A stretch of 64,000 bases of DNA from Janthinobacterium sp. 67 (GCF_002797895.1 NZ_PGES01000001.1:3906001-3970000), one strand, 5' to 3'; shown: positions 8,412-16,641, counted from the first letter of the stretch. Made by a program: numbers and translations. The notes: generated from the letters alone by a model not told the origin.

Positions 8412-10571
8412 TTGTCCATCACCCATCACGCTGCGCGCCGCCGGTCCGCCTGGTTATCCATCCTGCCGGCCCTGCTGCTGTCCACGCTGGCGCCATCCGC
8501 GCTGGCCGCTGACGCCGCCACCATGTCGGCCCCCGTTGCCGCCAAGACGGCCTGGCAGGAAACGCGCCACGGCACCGTCGTCACGGACGACTACCGCTGG
8601 CTGCAAAAGAAAACCGATCCTGCCGTGATCGACTACCTGAATGCGGAAAACGCCTACACGGCCGCCGTCACGGCACCGATCCAGCCGCTGGCCGACAAGG
8701 TGTTTGCGGAGGTCAAGGGGCGCATGCAGGAAGTGGACTTGTCCGTGCCTGCGCGCCAGGGCAATTTCTACTATTACACGCGCATGGAAGCGGGCAAGCA
8801 ATACCCGATTCACTGCCGCCGTCCCGTCGGCGCCAACGGCGCCTACGATGCGCAGGCGCTTGAGGAAATCCTGCTGGACCAGAATCAATTGGCCGAAGGC
8901 CACAAATTCTTTGCCGTGCGCGCATTTGCCATCAGCCCGAATGAACAACTGCTGGCCTACACCACCGACACGACGGGTTTCCGCCAGTACGAGCTGCACG
9001 TCAAGGATTTGAAGACAGGCAAGCTGCTCACGGACACCATGCCGCGCGTGACCTCGCTGGCGTGGGCGGCCAACAACGCCACCCTGATGCTGGCGCAGGA
9101 AGACGCCACCACCAAGCGCTCGGACCGCGTGTTCCGCCTGGCCCTGGGCGGCGCGCCGCAACAGGTTTACCACGAACCGGTGGAACAGTTCGCCATCCAC
9201 GTGGACCGTACGCACGACAAGCAGTTCTTCGTGCTCACCTCGGGCAGCACGGATACGAGCGAAGTGCTGCTGCTGCCAACGAGCAAGCCGCAAGGCAGTT
9301 TCCAGAGCGTGCTGAAACGCGAAAAAGGCCACCGCTACATCGTCGAGCACCGCGACGGCCAGTTGTATATCGTCACCAATAAAGATGCGAAGAATTTCCG
9401 TGTCGTCAGCGCGCCGGTGACCGCCCCGCAGCCGAAGCACTGGAAGAGCGTCGTGCCGCATAACAAGGATGCCGTGATCCAGTCCATCGACGTCTTCCAG
9501 GGCTACCTGGTGGTGATGGAAAAGGCGCGCGCCCTGAACCGCGCGCGCATCTACGATTTCGCGCATAAAAACTGGAAGACGGTGCAGTTCGACGACCCTG
9601 TCTACCTGGCAACATCCGTCGGCACGCCGGAGTTTTCCGCCACGCAATTTCGCATGTCCTACCAGTCGCCCGTCACGCCGCCCACCGTCATCGACGTGGC
9701 GATGCAAGACGGCAAGCGCACGGTGCTGAAGCAACAGGAAATCGTCGGCGGCTTCGACGGCAGCCGCTACACGACGCAGCGCCTGTGGGTGACGGCGCGC
9801 GATGGCGTGCAAGTGCCGCTGTGGCTCGTCTACAAGAAAGGCGTGAAGCTCGACGGCTCGGCGCCGCTGCTGCTGTACTCGTATGGCTCGTATGGCATCT
9901 CGACGGAAGCCACTTTTTCCATCAGCCGCATCAGCCTGCTGGAACGGGGCGTCATCTATGCGCAGGCGCATATCCGCGGCGGCACGGACATGGGCGAAGC
10001 GTGGCATGAAGACGGCATGCTGATGAAGAAGAAAAACACCTTCAATGACTTCATCGACAGCGCCGACTACCTGGTGCGCGAAAAATGGACGAGTCCGAAC
10101 CGCCTGATCATCCAGGGCGGCAGCGCCGGCGGCTTGCTGATGGGCGCCGTCGTCAACATGCGTCCCGAGCTGTTCCACGCCGTGCACGCGGCCGTACCGT
10201 TTGTCGACGTGATGAACACCATGATGGACGCCAGCCTGCCGCTGACGACGGGCGAGTACCTGGAATGGGGCGACCCGAACCAGAAGGCGGCCTACGACTA
10301 CATGCTCAGCTACTCGCCATACGACAACATTGCGCGCAAGAATTACCCGGCCATGCTGGTGACGACGGGCCTGAACGACAGCCAGGTCATGTACTGGGAA
10401 CCGGCGAAATACGTGGCCAAGCTGCGCGCGTATAAAACGGACGGCAATCCCCTGCTGCTGAAAACGAATATGGGTGCCGGCCACGGCGGCGCTTCGGGCC
10501 GCTATAACGCCATCGCCGAGAACGCATTCAATATGGCATGGATGCTGTCGCAGTGGAATATCACGGAATAA
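8412..10571 (+). CDS. ptrB: Secreted oligopeptidase B (S9A serine peptidase)
   Basis: This 719-residue prolyl-oligopeptidase-family serine peptidase should cleave short peptides after basic residues. The start is a TTG (8412) with AAGGAG five to six bases upstream. The protein then shows a signal peptide (ARRRSAWLSILPALLLSTLAPSALA) and the S9A N-terminal ETRHGTVVTDDYRWL sequence. A seven-blade propeller region spans roughly 80-440. The hydrolase domain has the nucleophile motif GGSAGG (Ser near 571), the late motif GLNDSQV and the catalytic His in GAGHGG (about 691). The predicted periplasmic location is unusual, because E. coli protease II is cytosolic. It is divergent from dinB. Confidence 0.9.
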   Translation: MSITHHAARRRSAWLSILPALLLSTLAPSALAADAATMSAPVAAKTAWQETRHGTVVTDDYRWLQKKTDPAVIDYLNAENAYTAAVTAPIQPLADKVFAEVKGRMQEVDLSVPARQGNFYYYTRMEAGKQYPIHCRRPVGANGAYDAQALEEILLDQNQLAEGHKFFAVRAFAISPNEQLLAYTTDTTGFRQYELHVKDLKTGKLLTDTMPRVTSLAWAANNATLMLAQEDATTKRSDRVFRLALGGAPQQVYHEPVEQFAIHVDRTHDKQFFVLTSGSTDTSEVLLLPTSKPQGSFQSVLKREKGHRYIVEHRDGQLYIVTNKDAKNFRVVSAPVTAPQPKHWKSVVPHNKDAVIQSIDVFQGYLVVMEKARALNRARIYDFAHKNWKTVQFDDPVYLATSVGTPEFSATQFRMSYQSPVTPPTVIDVAMQDGKRTVLKQQEIVGGFDGSRYTTQRLWVTARDGVQVPLWLVYKKGVKLDGSAPLLLYSYGSYGISTEATFSISRISLLERGVIYAQAHIRGGTDMGEAWHEDGMLMKKKNTFNDFIDSADYLVREKWTSPNRLIIQGGSAGGLLMGAVVNMRPELFHAVHAAVPFVDVMNTMMDASLPLTTGEYLEWGDPNQKAAYDYMLSYSPYDNIARKNYPAMLVTTGLNDSQVMYWEPAKYVAKLRAYKTDGNPLLLKTNMGAGHGGASGRYNAIAENAFNMAWMLSQWNITE

Positions 10572-10585
10572 TGTGAAAAAAGCGC

Positions 10586-10614
10586 TTGCACAAGGATTTT
10601 ACCCGTCCTATAAT
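10586..10614 (+). promoter_or_regulatory. Promoter of the first tRNA-Val/tRNA-Asp unit
   Basis: TTGCAC (10586-10591), 17 bases, then a perfect TATAAT (10609-10614). The same arrangement recurs upstream of the second copy. The leader between promoter and tRNA contains the pair GACGT / ACGTC. Confidence 0.85.
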
Positions 10615-10670
10615 AGCGCCTCTTCCAGACGTGGTGACAAACGTCGGGATGGTTTTCTGAGACAAGCATT

Positions 10671-10746
10671 GGGTGCTTAGCTCAGTTGGTAGAGCGGCGC
10701 CCTTACAAGGCGTAGGTCGGGAGTTCGAGCCTCTCAGCACCCACCA
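10671..10746 (+). tRNA. tRNA-Val (TAC), first copy
   Basis: A 76-base cloverleaf with acceptor GGGTGCT / AGCACCC, D-arm AGCTCAGTTGGTAGAGC, anticodon loop CTTACAA with TAC at 10704-10706, TTCGAGCC in the T-arm and an encoded CCA end. It is identical to the second copy. Confidence 0.97.
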
Positions 10747-10800
10747 AATCAGAAAACTATCCAGTGCTTCATGGATCAGCAATACAGATCATACGAGCTT

Positions 10801-10877
10801 GGAGTGGTAGTTCAGTTGGTTAGAATACCGGCCTGTCACGTCGGGGGTCGCGGGTTCGAGTCCCGTCCGCTCCGCCA
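10801..10877 (+). tRNA. tRNA-Asp (GTC), first copy
   Basis: A 77-base cloverleaf starting GGAGTGG, with anticodon GTC at 10835-10837, GGTTCGAGTCCC in the T-arm and an encoded CCA. It lies 54 bases after tRNA-Val in the same transcript and is followed by a terminator. Confidence 0.97.
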
Positions 10878-10883
10878 ATAAAA

Positions 10884-10920
10884 GAAAAGCCCTTTGGTTC
10901 TCTGAACCGAAGGGCTTTTC
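10884..10920 (+). terminator. Terminator of the first tRNA unit
   Basis: A 17-base stem, GAAAAGCCCTTTGGTTC / GAACCGAAGGGCTTTTC, with one T-G position and a TCT loop, 6 bases after tRNA-Asp. It is repeated exactly after the second unit. Confidence 0.88.
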
Positions 10921-11012
10921 CCATTTCAGAACAAGAAAACACATCAACACTCCCTACCGTGAACATTTTTGCGCTTTTCAGCAAAAAAACTGCCGTTCGC
11001 CCTCAAGAATAG

Positions 11013-11042
11013 TTGCACAAGCACGAAAGCGCCCCCTATAAT
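11013..11042 (+). promoter_or_regulatory. Promoter of the second tRNA-Val/tRNA-Asp unit
   Basis: TTGCAC (11013-11018), 18 bases, then TATAAT (11037-11042). The following leader (CTTCCAGACGTGGTGACAAA and on) is nearly identical to that of unit one. Confidence 0.85.
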
Positions 11043-11094
11043 AGTGCCTCTTCCAGACGTGGTGACAAACGTCAGGATAGTTTTCTGGGTATGC

Positions 11095-11170
11095 GGGTGC
11101 TTAGCTCAGTTGGTAGAGCGGCGCCCTTACAAGGCGTAGGTCGGGAGTTCGAGCCTCTCAGCACCCACCA
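11095..11170 (+). tRNA. tRNA-Val (TAC), second copy
   Basis: The same 76-base sequence as the copy at 10671, with anticodon TAC at 11128-11130 and an encoded CCA. It belongs to a duplicated promoter-Val-Asp-terminator unit. Confidence 0.97.
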
Positions 11171-11227
11171 CCAATACAGAAAATTATCCAGTGCTTCATG
11201 GATCAGCAACACAGATCATACGAGCTT

Positions 11228-11304
11228 GGAGTGGTAGTTCAGTTGGTTAGAATACCGGCCTGTCACGTCGGGGGTCGCGGGTTCGAGTCCCGTCCGCTCC
11301 GCCA
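11228..11304 (+). tRNA. tRNA-Asp (GTC), second copy
   Basis: The same 77-base sequence as the copy at 10801, with anticodon GTC at 11262-11264 and an encoded CCA. The spacer from tRNA-Val is 57 bases and differs from the first unit at only a few positions. Confidence 0.97.
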
Positions 11305-11310
11305 ATAAAA

Positions 11311-11347
11311 GAAAAGCCCTTTGGTTCTCTGAACCGAAGGGCTTTTC
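11311..11347 (+). terminator. Terminator of the second tRNA unit
   Basis: The same hairpin as at 10884-10920, beginning GAAAAGCCCTTTGGTTC, 6 bases after the second tRNA-Asp. Confidence 0.88.
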
Positions 11348-11354
11348 CCATTGT

Positions 11355-11418
11355 GGGGTCAGACCCACAACACCGCTAACACAGAGTGTTACGCCAACGC
11401 TCATGGGGGTCTGACCCC
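11355..11418. repeat. REP-like inverted repeat (GGGGTCAGACCC type), first copy
   Basis: GGGGTCAGACCC (11355-11366) and GGGTCTGACCCC (11407-11418) are reverse complements separated by 40 bases. The core recurs at 33662-33690 with a short loop. It lies intergenically between the tRNA unit and the ABC genes, as expected of a dispersed palindromic repeat. A link to REP-associated transposases is inference; none is encoded here. Confidence 0.65.
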
Positions 11419-11459
11419 AGCTGTTAGAATCAGCGCTACCCCGACTCCGCTCCTGCCTG

Positions 11460-12563
11460 ATGCGCCTGCCCCGCAGCCTTTCCCCCTATCTTGCCCTGCG
11501 CTTGCGCCTGGCCCATCATGCTTTGCTGCAATTTGCCGCCAGCCTGGCCAGTTCCATGGAAATTCTCGTGTTCCTGGCCGGCCCCGTCTTGCTGGGCTTG
11601 CTCAGCGTCATCGCCCTGCCCGGTTTTCTCGCCGTCACCCTGCCCTGGCCCGCCGCGCTTGGCCTGCTGGGTGCGCAAGTGCTGCTCACGTGCCTGCCCG
11701 CCTGGCTGCTGCGCAAGCGATTGTTGCCCGCCAACATAGCCGCCTGGCTGCGCCAGCTGCCCTTGCCGCCGCGCCTGCGCTGGCAAGCCGATATCGCCGT
11801 GGCCGGCCTGCTGATGCTGCCGCTGGGCGTCGCCTATGCCGTCTCGGCCAGCATCTGGCTGGTGCAGTCGCCGCCCTGGTTGCGCCCGGTCGCCGCGCCC
11901 GGCATGGCCGCCACCGTCGCCGTCTGGCTGCTGGCCTGGCTGCTGACGACGCTCATCGTGGCGCAGCGCCTGCGCCCGCCGCAGCCCGCACAAAAGGCGC
12001 GCCCGCCAACGATGACGGCATACGTGCCGCAACGGCCCCGCTGCGCTACCCTGTTCCTGTGGCGCCAGCTGTTCTGGCTGCCGTTCTGGCGCAACGAGAA
12101 TGTGATCGGCCTGCAGCAAAGCCTGCTGCTGGCCACGGCTGGCGCCAGCATGCTGGGCTGGCTGCTGCGCACGCCCCTCGTGCCCGCACCGCTGCTCGGT
12201 TTGCTGGCCAGCGCCAGCCTCATCATTTTGACGGACCGGGGCGACAAGGCCGTGCGCGAGCAGATCGCCGTGCTGCGCCCTACGCTGAACGCCTGGCCCG
12301 TCGCCAGCACGGCCTTGACGCGCCTCGCTTGCGCGGCCAGCCTGCTGCCACCGTTTGCCGTGCTGCTGGCAGGCGCGGTCTTGTTGTACTGCATCGATCC
12401 CGCTGCCTTGCAGCAGCGCGTGACCCGGGTCTACGCCATCGCGGCCAGCCTGGCCCTGCTGGCCATCGTCGGCCTGCCCCGCCTGACGGCGCGCGGGCGC
12501 GTCGCCCTCGTCGTTTTCTCCATCCTTGCCTTGAGCGCCATCGGAAGCGAATTATGGAATTGA
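11460..12563 (+). CDS. Multi-pass membrane protein, probable ABC exporter permease
   Basis: This 367-residue, very hydrophobic protein has about eight to ten predicted membrane helices (for example around 28-58, 60-85, 112-135, 147-167, 207-245 and 290-365) with Arg-rich cytoplasmic turns. I recognise no specific permease family. Its stop overlaps the start of an ABC ATPase by 10 bases, which implies translational coupling and identifies it as the likely membrane partner. The pair resembles compact ABC-2-type export systems with separate permease and ATPase, but the substrate is unknown. No upstream Shine-Dalgarno is obvious. Confidence 0.7.
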   Translation: MRLPRSLSPYLALRLRLAHHALLQFAASLASSMEILVFLAGPVLLGLLSVIALPGFLAVTLPWPAALGLLGAQVLLTCLPAWLLRKRLLPANIAAWLRQLPLPPRLRWQADIAVAGLLMLPLGVAYAVSASIWLVQSPPWLRPVAAPGMAATVAVWLLAWLLTTLIVAQRLRPPQPAQKARPPTMTAYVPQRPRCATLFLWRQLFWLPFWRNENVIGLQQSLLLATAGASMLGWLLRTPLVPAPLLGLLASASLIILTDRGDKAVREQIAVLRPTLNAWPVASTALTRLACAASLLPPFAVLLAGAVLLYCIDPAALQQRVTRVYAIAASLALLAIVGLPRLTARGRVALVVFSILALSAIGSELWN

Positions 12564-13180
12564 ATGCCACCTCTCCCGTGCTGCACGTCGAGCACCTCGA
12601 TTTTCACTTCCCCACGCACAGCGTCTTCCAAAGTTTTAGCCAGCAATTCGGTCCCGGCGTCACCTGGCTGCGCGGCGCGAACGGGGCCGGCAAGACGACC
12701 CTGCTGAAGCTGGCGGGCGGCGCCCTGCTGCCCGCGCGCGGCGCCATCCGCCTCGATGACGTCGACAGCGGCTTCATGCCGCTGGCCTACCGCGCGCAAG
12801 CGTTCTATTGCGGCGGCGATGCGCCCGCCCTGCCCTGGCTGCAAGTGCACGAGTTTCTCGACCTGCACCTGGCCCTGTATCCGGGCAGCAACGAGTCCCT
12901 GCTGAACGACGAGCTGAGCGCGTTTTCCTTGCTGCAGACCTTGCAGCAAAGCATCACCGCGCTCTCGCTGGGCCAGCACAAAAAGCTGCAACTGGCGCTG
13001 GCCCTGGCCTTGCCCGTGCGCCTGCTGCTGATCGATGAGCCGTTCAACGGCCTCGACGCGGCCGCCATGGCGCATCTGCGCGCGCGCCTGTCCGAGCCAT
13101 CCCGCCTGGCGCGCCAGTGCATCGTGCTGACCAGCCATTTGGCACCGGACGTGCCGCTGGCGGCGACAGTGCAATTGTGA
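12554..13180 (+). CDS. ABC transporter ATP-binding protein
   Basis: This 208-residue nucleotide-binding subunit has Walker A GANGAGKTT (near 42-50), signature-like LSLGQHKK (about 138-145), Walker B LLLIDEP (about 157-163) and the H-loop His in LTSHLAP. The signature lacks the usual LSGG (it is LSLG), as seen in CcmA-like and ABC-2 exporter ATPases. It is short because the helical subdomain is reduced. The start ATG overlaps the permease stop (ATTATGGAATTGA). It should energise the upstream membrane protein at the inner face of the cytoplasmic membrane. Confidence 0.88.
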   Translation: MELNATSPVLHVEHLDFHFPTHSVFQSFSQQFGPGVTWLRGANGAGKTTLLKLAGGALLPARGAIRLDDVDSGFMPLAYRAQAFYCGGDAPALPWLQVHEFLDLHLALYPGSNESLLNDELSAFSLLQTLQQSITALSLGQHKKLQLALALALPVRLLLIDEPFNGLDAAAMAHLRARLSEPSRLARQCIVLTSHLAPDVPLAATVQL

Positions 13181-13309
13181 AATAGGCCTTTGCAGATCAG
13201 ACAAGAAACGCTTAGGATGCCGTGTTGCAAAAACCGGCGATCCCGGTGCAGCCACAACGACAACACGGCGCGGCTACTCGCTGCGCCTGGCTTATTCTTG
13301 GAGATGACT

Positions 13310-13648
13310 ATGTTGAACACCCACCGCAGCGCCCTGGCGATACTGTGCGCCACCCTCGCCACCTCGGCCATCGCAGCTGGGCCCACGGGCACGGCCGCCG
13401 ACTATGGCAGCAGCGCCTCGCACGCCGCCGCCCAGCGCAGCATCGAGCTGCAGCCCGACACCCGCCACATCAACGTCACGCGCGGCGAAACCGTCACCAT
13501 CGCGCGCGCCGGCCAGCGTTTTACGTGGCACGTGCAAACTTTTAACCATCAAACGACATTCGCCCTGGCCGAGATCGCGCCGAAGGACATGGCCGTCGAT
13601 GGCGTGCAAGTGTATGTGGCCGCCAATCCCCTGTACGCGGGCAGTTGA
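13310..13648 (+). CDS. CzcE-like periplasmic protein
   Basis: This 112-residue secreted protein resembles CzcE, a copper-binding periplasmic protein of heavy-metal resistance loci. I chose the ATG at 13310 because GGAG (13300-13303) sits six bases before it; an ATG at 13304 abuts GGAG directly. The signal peptide ALAILCATLATSAIAAG is followed by the family pattern: ADYGS, DTRHINVTRGETVTI, FTWHVQT and a C-terminal VYVAANPLYAG. No czc efflux genes or metal regulators are nearby, so it is an orphan member and metal binding is inferred from the family only. It ends at a shared terminator with ahpF. Confidence 0.75.
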   Translation: MLNTHRSALAILCATLATSAIAAGPTGTAADYGSSASHAAAQRSIELQPDTRHINVTRGETVTIARAGQRFTWHVQTFNHQTTFALAEIAPKDMAVDGVQVYVAANPLYAGS

Positions 13649-13663
13649 GTTTCTTCTACACGT

Positions 13664-13702
13664 AAAAAAACCGGAGCAGCCTCGCGGCCGCTCCGGTTTT
13701 TT
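13664..13702. terminator. Bidirectional terminator between the czcE-like gene and ahpF
   Basis: CCGGAGC (13671-13677) pairs with GCTCCGG (13690-13696). The stem is flanked by seven A's on the left and eight T's on the right, so it serves both convergent genes. Confidence 0.92.
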
Positions 13703-13716
13703 TTCGGCGTGCAGAT

Positions 13717-15312
13717 TTACGCCGTCAATGCTTCTTTTGCCGCCGATTCATCAACCACTTCCTCGTCGTCCGAGCGGATCAGGTGGTCAAAGGCGGACAG
13801 GGCTGCCTTGGCGCCTTCGCCGGTGGCGATGATGATCTGCTTGTACGGCACCGTGGTGACGTCGCCGGCCGCAAACACGCCGGGGATCGAGGTCTGGCCG
13901 CGGGCATCCACTTCGATTTCGCCGTGGCGCGACAGCGCTACCGTGCCTTTGAGCCATTCCGTGTTCGGCACCAGGCCGATTTGCACGAAGACGCCTTCCA
14001 GCTCGACCTTTTTCGACTCGCCGCTGACGCGGTCCGTGTAGGAGAGGCCATTGACGATCTTGCCGTCGCCGTGGATCTCGGTCGTTTGCGCCGAGGTGAT
14101 CACGGTCACGTTGGGCAAGCTGTGCAGCTTGCGTTGCAACACCGCATCGGCACGCAGTTCCGCGCCGAACTCGATCAGGGTCACGTGTTTCACGAGGCCG
14201 GCCAGGTCGATCGCCGCTTCCACGCCCGAGTTGCCGCCGCCGATCACGGCCACGCGCTTGCCCTTGAACAGCGGGCCATCGCAGTGCGGGCAGTAGGCGA
14301 CACCGTGGTTGCGGTATTCCTTCTCGCCCGGCACGTTGATTTCGCGCCAGCGGGCGCCGGTGGCCAGGATGACGGTCTTGGCTTTCAGCACGGCGCCATT
14401 GGCCGTTTCAATCTGCACCAATCTGCCCGGCGTCAGTTTCGCGGCGCGCTGGGTGTTCATGATGTCGACTTCGTATTCCTTGACGTGCTGTTCCAGCGCC
14501 ACGGCGAACTTCGGACCATCGGTTTCCTTGACGGAAATAAAGTTCTCGATGGCGAGGGTGTCGAGCACCTGGCCGCCGAAACGCTCGGCCAGCACACCCG
14601 TCTTGATGCCTTTGCGGGCCGCGTAGATGGCCGCTGCCGCGCCGGCAGGACCGCCGCCGACGATCAGTACGTCAAACACATCTTTCTTGTTCAACGCTGC
14701 CGCCTGGCGGGCGCCGGCGTTGGTGTCGAGCTTGGCGAGGATTTCCTCGACATTCGTGCGTCCCTGGCCAAAGTGTTCGCCATTGAGGAACATCATCGGC
14801 ACGGCCATGATTTGCCGCTCTTCCACTTCTTGCGGGAACACGCCGCCATCGATGGTGGTGACCTTGATGCGCGGGTTGATCACCGCCATGGCATTCAAGG
14901 CTTGCACCACTTCCGGGCAGTTATGGCAGGAGAGCGAAATAAACGTTTCAAATTCGTAGTCGCCGTCGAGGTTGCGGATCTGCTCGATCACGGCCTCGTC
15001 GAACTTGATGGTGTGGCCGCCCACTTGCAGCAGCGCCAGCACCAGGGAGGTAAATTCGTGGCCCAGCGGTACGCCGGCGAAACGCACGCCGATGTCCGAG
15101 CCTGCACGGTTGATGCTGAACGACGGGGCCCGTACGCCAGCGTCAAGGCGCTCGACCAGCGTGATCTTGTCGCTCAACAGGACTATCTCCTGGAGCAATT
15201 CCTTCATCTCGCGGGCTTTTGCGCTGTCATCGAGAGAAGCGACCAGCTCAAGCGGATACACCACTTTTTCCAGGTAGGATTTCAGTTGGGTTTTGAGGGT
15301 TGCATCTAACAT
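13717..15312 (-). CDS. ahpF: Alkyl hydroperoxide reductase subunit F
   Basis: This 531-residue flavoprotein disulfide reductase passes electrons from NAD(P)H to AhpC. The N-terminal double-thioredoxin domain has the CHNC redox pair near residue 129-132. An FAD-binding [17 protein letters not shown] follows (about 218-234), then the thioredoxin-reductase CPHC centre near 345-348, the NAD-binding [15 protein letters not shown] and a C-terminal FAD motif FAAGDVTT. Length and order match the family. It lies 98 bases downstream of ahpC in the same direction, with a strong hairpin in the gap that may lower its expression relative to ahpC. Confidence 0.97.
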   Translation of the reverse strand: MLDATLKTQLKSYLEKVVYPLELVASLDDSAKAREMKELLQEIVLLSDKITLVERLDAGVRAPSFSINRAGSDIGVRFAGVPLGHEFTSLVLALLQVGGHTIKFDEAVIEQIRNLDGDYEFETFISLSCHNCPEVVQALNAMAVINPRIKVTTIDGGVFPQEVEERQIMAVPMMFLNGEHFGQGRTNVEEILAKLDTNAGARQAAALNKKDVFDVLIVGGGPAGAAAAIYAARKGIKTGVLAERFGGQVLDTLAIENFISVKETDGPKFAVALEQHVKEYEVDIMNTQRAAKLTPGRLVQIETANGAVLKAKTVILATGARWREINVPGEKEYRNHGVAYCPHCDGPLFKGKRVAVIGGGNSGVEAAIDLAGLVKHVTLIEFGAELRADAVLQRKLHSLPNVTVITSAQTTEIHGDGKIVNGLSYTDRVSGESKKVELEGVFVQIGLVPNTEWLKGTVALSRHGEIEVDARGQTSIPGVFAAGDVTTVPYKQIIIATGEGAKAALSAFDHLIRSDDEEVVDESAAKEALTA

Positions 15313-15344
15313 GATTTTTTCTTCCTTTACAAATATTTAGGCGA

Positions 15345-15372
15345 ATGCCGGGCCGGACGCCCGGTCCGGCAT
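15345..15372 (-). promoter_or_regulatory. Intercistronic hairpin between ahpC and ahpF
   Basis: ATGCCGGGCCGG and CCGGTCCGGCAT pair over 12 positions, with one G-T wobble, around an ACGC loop. No T-run follows on the minus strand, so it is more likely an mRNA-stabilising or partial-attenuation structure than a full terminator. Confidence 0.65.
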
Positions 15373-15410
15373 CGCGGTAACTACTTGTTTGCTACGTGTT
15401 GCATCGAGAC

Positions 15411-15974
15411 TTAGATCTTGCCGACCAGGTCCAGCGATGGGGTCAGGGTTGCTGCGCCTTCCGTCCATTTGGCTGGGCAAACTTCGCCTGGGTGAGCGGC
15501 AACGTATTGGGCTGCCTTAACTTTGCGCAACAGTTCCGATGCGTCACGGCCGATACCGTTGTCATGCACTTCCAGCACTTTGATGAAGCCGTCCGGATTG
15601 ATGACGAAGGTACCGCGCAGTGCCATGCCTTCTTCTTCGATCATGACTTCGAAATTGCGCGACAGGGCGCCGGTTGGGTCGCCGATCAGTGCGTATTGCA
15701 CTTTCTTGATGGCGTCCGAGGTGTCGTGCCATGCTTTGTGCGCGAAGTGCGAGTCGGTCGAGATGCCGTAGACATCGACGCCCAGCTTCTGGAATTCAGC
15801 GTGGTGATCGGCCAGATCTTCCAGTTCGGTTGGGCAAACGAAGGTGAAGTCGGCTGGGTAGAAGACGAATACCGACCACTTGCCTTTCAGCGACGCTTCC
15901 GTCAGGTCGACGAATTTGCCATTGTGGTATGCGGTTGCCTTGAATGGTTTAACTTGGGTATTGATCAGCGACAT
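15411..15974 (-). CDS. ahpC: Alkyl hydroperoxide reductase subunit C (peroxiredoxin)
   Basis: This 187-residue typical two-Cys peroxiredoxin reduces hydrogen peroxide and organic hydroperoxides in the cytosol. The peroxidatic Cys is in [10 protein letters not shown] (Cys47), and the resolving Cys is in GEVCPAKW (about 166). GAGG lies seven bases before the ATG. A minus-strand promoter, TTGCAT / N16 / TACACT, lies 37-64 bases upstream. AhpF is its reductase and follows directly. Peroxide-responsive control (OxyR) is usual for the family, but I could not find a convincing OxyR site. Confidence 0.98.
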   Translation of the reverse strand: MSLINTQVKPFKATAYHNGKFVDLTEASLKGKWSVFVFYPADFTFVCPTELEDLADHHAEFQKLGVDVYGISTDSHFAHKAWHDTSDAIKKVQYALIGDPTGALSRNFEVMIEEEGMALRGTFVINPDGFIKVLEVHDNGIGRDASELLRKVKAAQYVAAHPGEVCPAKWTEGAATLTPSLDLVGKI

Positions 15975-16010
15975 TTCATTTCCTCTCGTGTGGTGAATCA
16001 GTAAGACTCT

Positions 16011-16038
16011 AGTGTAAGGGGTTTTAACCCATATGCAA
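16011..16038 (-). promoter_or_regulatory. Likely ahpC promoter
   Basis: On the minus strand, -35 TTGCAT (16033-16038), a 16-base spacer and -10 TACACT (16011-16016) lie shortly before the ahpC start at 15974. Confidence 0.55.
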
Positions 16039-16161
16039 AATTGATTGTCACAATAGTTTCAATTGGTTTTAGCTATCATGACATGATGAGAACTCCATGA
16101 TAGGCAGTTCCCACGCGATTGGATAGCGGCGGCAGTGGATACCCCTGCCGCCACCAGGCAT

Positions 16162-16557
16162 TTAGTTCTTCAGTTCTTCCGGTACCTTGCCGCCGTTTTC
16201 CGCCAGCTTGATCATCACCTGGCGGTGCAGCCAGATATTCATGCTGGCCGAATCGTTGGTGTCGCCCGTGAAATGCAGTTCTTGCGCCAGTTCCTTGCGC
16301 GCGGCCAGGCTGCTGTCGAGTTGAAGCAGTTTCATCAGGTCGACGATGGACGTGCGCCAATTGAGTTTTTCCGCGTTCTTGCTGGCCAGGTCGACCAGCA
16401 CCACTTCCACGTCCACCACGGGCGCGGCAGCCGCTGGTGCAGGCGCTGCCGCTGGTGCGGCCGCTGGCGCATCGGTAGCGGCCGCCGGCGTGGCTGCCGG
16501 GGCGGCGTCGGACGAATGGTGGAAGATTTTATTGTAGATGTTGCTGAAAATGCCCAT
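16162..16557 (-). CDS. DUF3597 family protein
   Basis: This 131-residue protein begins MGIFSNIYNKIFHH and continues with an Ala/Pro-rich low-complexity linker (about 17-47). A compact C-terminal DUF3597 domain (about 50-131) follows, with the VDLASKNAEKLNWRTSIVDL, ELHFTGD and MNIWLHRQVM stretches. The start is the ATG at 16557, preceded by GAGGTGACC. The domain is small, soluble and helical; its function is not established, though homologues resemble cell-wall or peptidoglycan-associated small proteins in some annotations. A long hairpin occupies its 5' untranslated region. No operon partner is evident. Confidence 0.8.
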   Translation of the reverse strand: MGIFSNIYNKIFHHSSDAAPAATPAAATDAPAAAPAAAPAPAAAAPVVDVEVVLVDLASKNAEKLNWRTSIVDLMKLLQLDSSLAARKELAQELHFTGDTNDSASMNIWLHRQVMIKLAENGGKVPEELKN

Positions 16558-16592
16558 GAGGTCACCTCGAGTTGAGTGAATGGAAGAAGTTT

Positions 16593-16641
16593 GCCTGCGC
16601 ACCCGGTGTAGGTACCGGTGACAGCAAAGCCGGGCGCAGGC
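16593..16641 (-). promoter_or_regulatory. Leader hairpin of the DUF3597 gene
   Basis: GCCTGCGCACCCGG (16593-16606) pairs with CCGGGCGCAGGC (16630-16641) apart from a two-base bulge, and the loop holds a GGTACC palindrome. A minus-strand TATACT (16654-16659) suggests that transcription begins just before it. It lies about 35-85 bases upstream of the start codon. Confidence 0.45.

Noticed and set aside
10671..11304. tRNA cluster as an integration (att) site
   Set aside because: No integrase, direct-repeat fragment of a tRNA end or foreign-looking block flanks either unit.
15975..16075. Possible OxyR site upstream of ahpC
   Set aside because: ATAG/CTAT-like half sites occur, but their spacing does not fit the ATAG-N7-CTAT tetrad, so I did not annotate an OxyR site.
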